Made by a program: the position numbers and the translations under genes. Under the pieces are notes generated by a model that had not been told where the DNA came from, searched no databases, and saw only the letters and a list, made by a program, of their open reading frames with translations. From Calamus simplicifolius (lineage: Eukaryota; Streptophyta; Magnoliopsida; Arecales; Arecaceae): a stretch of DNA of 64,000 nucleotides. Below are positions 59,620-64,000 of this stretch, piece by piece. The stretch's first letter is position 1. Each line of letters begins with the position of its first letter. The stretch is from assembly GCA_900491605.1 (NCBI GenBank), contig UESW01004075.1, positions 95,001-159,000 of the forward strand, given 5' to 3'.

Positions 59620-60850
59620 CCGAGTTCCATGTCCGAGGAATAGATTTCCCATCCAAATCTTGGAGTTTTTAGGTGCCAGGTCTGATTACTTCCGTCACTT
59701 GGTAGGGACCTTCCCAATTCGGAGACAATTTTCCTTGCTCCAGTGGCTTCGAGATGGATGCCTTTCGAAGCACCAGATCGCCGGGGAGGAAAGACTTTCC
59801 TCGGACTCTAGTGGAGTGATAGTGGGCTACTCTTTGCTGGTAGGAAGCCACCGGATTCGGGCTTTCTCCCTGACTTCTTCTACTAAATCAAGATTGGTTC
59901 GGAGCTACTCATCATTGGATTCCTCCGAATAACCTTCCACGCGAGGGGAGGGGAGTTCAACCTCCACAGGGATGACAGCCTCTGTGCCAAAAGCCATCTT
60001 AAATGGGGTTTGCCCCGGGGGTACCTTTTAGTAGTCCGGTACGCCCACAACACATGGTAGAGTTCTCGGCCCATCTATCTCGTGCTCGGTTGAGCCGAGC
60101 TTTAATTCCTTGCAGGAGAGTTCGGTTGGTTACCTTGGCCTCTCCATTAGCTTGAGGATGCCCGACCAATATCAAGCGGTGAAGAATGCTATGATCTTCA
60201 TAGAACTCTCGGAACTTAGAGTTATCGAACTGCTTCCCGTTGTCGATGATAATAGTGTGGGGAAGGCCGAAGCGGCAGATGATGGATCTCTATACGACGT
60301 CTTTGGCTCGAGCTTTGGTTATTTGGGTGACTGCTTCGGCTTCAACCCACTTAGTGAAATAATTAATCGCAACAAATAAGAACTTCCTCTGCCCCGTTGT
60401 GAGGGGAAAAAGGGCCAAGAATATCCATCCCCTATTTGGTGAAAGGCTAGGGAGATGATATGGAAGTGTGCCGAGAGGAGTCTCTAGACATTTGAGTGCC
60501 TTTGGCATGAATCACAAGCTCGGACGAGGTCATCGGCATCTTTCTGCATCGTCGGCCAATAATACCCTTGATGCAACACTTTGTGGCATAGGGCCCGATC
60601 GCCGAGATGATTGCCACAGATGCCTTCATGAACCTCCCGAAGAGCATAATTGGCTTCAGATGATCAGAGGCATTTGAGCAATGGCATGGAGAAGGATCGC
60701 TTATATAGCCGGTTATCAATCAGAATATAATGAGATGATTGCATTTTTAGCTTCCTTGCTTCCTTTCTATCAGCAGGCAGCAACCCTTCTTTGAGATACT
60801 TGTGCAGGGGGTCCATCCAAGATGGTTCAGTGTCGACCTGCATCATTGGT
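59620..60850 (-). pseudogene. Integrase of element 2, broken
   Basis: Minus-strand frames show a zinc-binding type N-terminus region (GNHLGDRALCHKVLHQGYYWP, split over frames, then CDSCQRH) at about 60500-60640. The core follows, with VAINYFTKWVEAEAV near 60340 and LWAYRTT near 60050. The C-terminal WEGPYQVTEV lies near 59690. Frames change several times, so it is not functional. Confidence 0.82.
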
Positions 60851-61760
60851 CAGCATCGGCGATGCTGGGCTTCTCCAGGACTTCCAAGTGGAATTTTGTT
60901 TGAGATCCATTGATTCTGTGGTCGCCAGGTGGGACAGAAGATCGGCGCGCTCATTTTTTGTCTTGGGATCTGGACAATTTTGAATTCCACAAAATAGGAG
61001 GATAAATCGCGCACCTTTTGGAGATATCGAATCATACTTGGCTCTCGAGCCTCGAATTCTCCTTGCACCTGGCCAGCCACCAACTAGGAGTCGGTGTAGG
61101 CAATTGGTTTTTGACCTCAAGCTCGTGGGCGATTCAGAGTTCGGCGAGCAGGGCTTCATACTCTACTTCATTGTTTGAAGTCAGAAAGGAGAAGCGGATG
61201 CCATATTCGAAAGTTGCGCCCTCCGAGCTAGTGAGGACCAGGCCGGTGCCAGAATCGCCCGCGATGGAGGATCCATCGGCGTGAAGCAACCACGGGGCAC
61301 TGGGCTTCGGTTGTCCAGTGGCGTCCGAAGCGAAGCCATCCTCGGGTATGGTGCACTCAAGGAGGAAATCCGCCAGAACCTAGGTTTTGATGGCTGGATG
61401 AGGCTAATATTGAATATCGTGCTCACTCAGCTTGATAGCCCATTTGGCCATTCTCCCCGATGCTTCCGGGCGATGGATAATCACCTTGATGGTTGGTCGG
61501 TCAGGACGGTGATAGTGTGTGCTTGGAAGTATGGCCGCAGCTTTCGGACCGATGTCACCATGGCTAGGACCATCTTCTCGACTCGAGTGTACCTCGTTTT
61601 AGTATCTTTAAGTAGTTTGCTGATATAATAAATATGTTTTTAGACTTTGTTCTTCTCTCTGACTAGCACCAAGCCAACAGTGTTTTTAGAGACCGCCAAG
61701 TATAGGTTCACATTTCCTCTGGTTTCGGACTGCTGAGGAGAGGCGGTGAGCCAAGATATT
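60850..61760 (-). pseudogene. RNase H and second (archaeal-type) RNase H of element 2, broken
   Basis: The first RNase H shows TRYTRVEKMVLAMV and YFQAHTITVLTDQP near 61480-61590. The second shows LHADGSSIAGDSGTGLVLTS (about 61230-61290) and NNEVEYEALL (about 61150). Two RNase H domains in series are a hallmark of the Tat group. Several stops and frame changes are present. Confidence 0.78.
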
Positions 61761-61879
61761 TCTTGAGGTTTTCAAAGGACTTCTGGCAATATGTGGTCCA
61801 TTGGAAGTTTTTGGCCGACGAAGCGCTTTGAAGAAGGGAAGGCATTTCTCGGCCGACCGAGCAATGAAGCGGCTGAGGG

Positions 61880-62700
61880 CTGCTATTCTTCCCGTGAGGC
61901 ATTGCATGTCCTTGGCTGACCCCGGCGGGGCCATTTGTTGCAGGGCTTAGATCTTCTGGGGATTTGCCTCGATGCCTCGCTGAGAGACCATGAAGCCAAG
62001 GAATTTCGGAGTTAACCCCAAAAGCGCATTTGGTGGGGTTGAGCCTCATTTGATACTTTCGAAGCGTGGCGAAGCTCTCCGCGAGGTCCTCGACATGCTG
62101 GGATGCCTCCTTGCTCTTTACCAGCATATCATCGACATACACCTCCATGTTTCGACTAATTTGCTTCTTGAAGACTTTGTTGACCAGCCTTTGGTAGGTG
62201 GCACCTGCATTTTTCAAACCAAAGGGCATAACTTGGTAGCAATAGATACATCGGTCGGTGATGAAGGCGGTTTTCTCTCATCTTCGGGCGCCATTCGAAT
62301 CTGTTGTAGCCCGAATAGGCATCCATAAAAGTCAGCATTTGGTGGCCCAAAGTTGAATCCACGAGCTGGTCGATCCACAGAAGAGGGAAGCTATCTTTTG
62401 GGCAGGCCTTGTTGAGGTCGTGAAGTCGATGCAGATCCTTCATTTGCCATTTGACTTTTTCACCATGACCACATTCGCCAGCTAGTCAGGATAATTAACC
62501 TTTCGGATGAATTTGGCTTTGATGAGTTTGTTCACTTCTTCTTCGATGGCTTTTGGCGCTCAGGGCGAAGCTCCTTTTCTTCTGCTTAATTGGCCAAATG
62601 TCTTGTTCACACTGAGGTGGTGGACCAGGACATCTGGGCTGATTCCGAGCATATCCGATGCGGACCAGGCGAAGACGTCGGCATTCCTCCAAGGAATTCA
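61880..62700 (-). pseudogene. Reverse transcriptase of element 2, broken
   Basis: The N-terminal part has AIEEEVNKLIKAKFI near 62530. The core has LHDLNKACPKDSFP and MDAYSGYNR (62300-62440), then MPFGLKNAGATYQRLVNKVF from 62229 and the catalytic YVDDMLVKS near 62130. A frameshift lies between YSGYN and MPFGL, and TAG replaces a tryptophan codon near 62485. Confidence 0.85.
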
Positions 62701-64000
62701 ATCAATTCTTGCCGAAGCTTTCCTTCTAGTTGCGATCCGACCTTTATGGTTCGGTCGGGCCAGGTTTCGTTGAGCGGTACTTCCTCTAGTTCTTCGGCTG
62801 GCTCTCCTCGCTACTCGGCAAAATCTTCCAAGCATCCAGCCTGTCCACCTCGGGCTTTCTGGACTGAAGGTCGGCGACAAAGCAATGCCGAGCTATGATT
62901 TGACTTCCTCAAACAACCCCTACTCCCCATTCGGTGGGGAACTTCATGGCGAGATGGGGAATAAAAATGATGGCCTTGAGAGATATTTGCCCCGGCCTAC
63001 CGAGGATAGCGTTATAAGGAGACCAGAGCTTGGTCACGAGGAAATCCATGAGCACTATAGCCACGCGGGGCCAGGTGCCGGCTCAGACTGACAGAGTGAT
63101 AACTCTTTCCAGGATTATGGAGTCACCTATAAAGCCCACTAGGGTGGACTCCATGGTCGGAGGCTTTCTGCCCAGAATTTTAATCTTACAAAGGAATCAA
63201 AGTACAGAACATTAACAGAGCTTCCATTATCAATCAAGATGCGGTGTACATCATAATTGTTTATATTCAAAGATACAACTAGAGCATCATCATGGGGTTA
63301 TTGTACCTTCCCAAGGTCTTCATCAGAGAAAGTGAGCTCATCAACCCGAGTTTTCTTTGGTGAGTTTTCCTCCTCTCTTGGCCAAGAAGATGGGGAGCCA
63401 GCCGCCGCTATCACATTGACATTGCCGATAACCGAGGGAGTCGGCGGAGGAAGCTGGCGAGGCTTGGGCTGGCGCTCCCCTTCATTATTTGGCTCAGGGG
63501 GTCCCCTGAACCGGTCCAGTCTGCCCCACTAGATCAACCGCTCGATCTCATTCTTGAGTTACCAACAATCCTTGGTATCATGCCCATAGTCCCGATGAAA
63601 GCGACAGTACTTGGTCGGATCCCTCCGAGTCGCATTGCCTCGAAAAGGAGGAGGCCGAGGAATTTGCCACTCGATCTTCATCAGGATTTGCGTTCTTGGC
63701 ACGGTGAGGGGGGTGTAGCGGTCAAACCTTCGAGCTGGACTCCACGGGTTGGAGGCTCTCTGCCCGAAATTTTAATCTCATAAAGGCATCAAAGTACAGA
63801 ACATTAACAGAGCTTCTACTATCAATCAAGATGTGGTGTACATCATAATTGTTCATATTCAAAGATACAACCAGAGCATCATCATGGGGGTATTGTACCT
63901 CCCGAAGGTCTTCATCAGAGAAAGTGAGCTCATCAACCCGAGCTTTGTTTGGCGAGTTTTCCTCCTCGCTTGGCCAAGAAGATGGGGAGCCGGCCGCCGC
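62701..64000 (-). pseudogene. gag 3' end and protease of element 2, partly duplicated, running off the window
   Basis: The gag knuckle reads CRFHRDYGHDTKDC near 63590-63610. The protease motif IDNGSSVNVLYFDSF is near 63200 and recurs as a second copy near 63800. A spacer separates protease from RT. Stops appear after the knuckle and elsewhere. The coding start lies beyond position 64000. Confidence 0.78.
63147..64000. repeat. Direct tandem duplication, about 592-bp period, in gag-protease
   Basis: The stretch 63147-63408 recurs at 63739-64000 with scattered substitutions. The end gatggggagccRgccgccgc falls at 63408 and at 64000, exactly 592 bases apart. The second copy is cut by the window edge. 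Confidence 0.9.

Larger units (their letters stand above)
52050..64000 (-). mobile_element. Ty3/gypsy Tat-like LTR retrotransposon on the minus strand, 5' end beyond the window (element 2)
   Basis: From right to left come gag/protease, RT, RNase H, a second RNase H, integrase, two minisatellites, an antisense accessory gene and the 3' LTR. The second RNase H-type domain (LHADGSSIAGDSGTG, then NNEVEYEALL) marks the Tat lineage. It is inserted just after the primer site of LTR copy B. The pol frame is broken repeatedly. The 5' LTR and the outer target duplication are outside the window. Confidence 0.88.

Overview
This is plant nuclear DNA: two intron-rich, conserved single-copy genes on the minus strand, followed by about 30 kb of nested, decayed transposable elements. 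GC-rich first exons and 5' flanks against AT-rich, transposon-filled introns suggest a monocot. A palm is my guess, but the sequence read alone cannot fix the species.

Genes (3.6-32.5 kb, minus strand). MLH1, the MutL-type mismatch-repair protein, runs from 32526 down to 17937 in 16 coding exons (about 739 codons). Its introns hold inverted MITE-like sequences, a SINE-like repeat, long microsatellites and a 33-base G run. Downstream in the same orientation is a WAC-DDT-WHIM domain gene, 15244 down to 3582 in 10 coding exons (about 733 codons), a presumed plant ISWI-type remodeler partner. Every splice junction joins in phase, but each gene has three single-base frame discrepancies, mostly in short homopolymers. 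That pattern looks more like consensus errors than two dead genes.

Intergenic boundary (32.5-33.7 kb). A 903-bp imperfect foldback element built of repeated modules begins about 250 bp upstream of the MLH1 start codon.

Repeats (33.7-64 kb). A Ty3/gypsy element of Tat-like type (33762-42283) has both LTRs, a decayed gag-pol that has lost most of RNase H and integrase, a 48-bp tandem repeat block, and an antisense, intron-containing accessory gene before its 3' LTR. A third, fragmentary element leaves an antisense-domain remnant (43.6-43.8 kb) and an LTR (from about 44938). Two tandem LTR-plus-primer-binding-site copies follow (45682-46239 and 48326-51998). A Tourist-like MITE lies between them, and a 3.08-kb CACTA transposon with a TAT target duplication interrupts the second. 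From 52050 to the right edge is another Tat-like element on the minus strand. It holds, from its 3' LTR inward, a plus-strand (antisense) accessory gene with TATA-like box and introns, a second possible transcription unit, two minisatellites, integrase, two RNase H domains, RT and a gag/protease region that is itself tandemly duplicated.

No RNA genes, CRISPR arrays or prokaryotic features were recognised.
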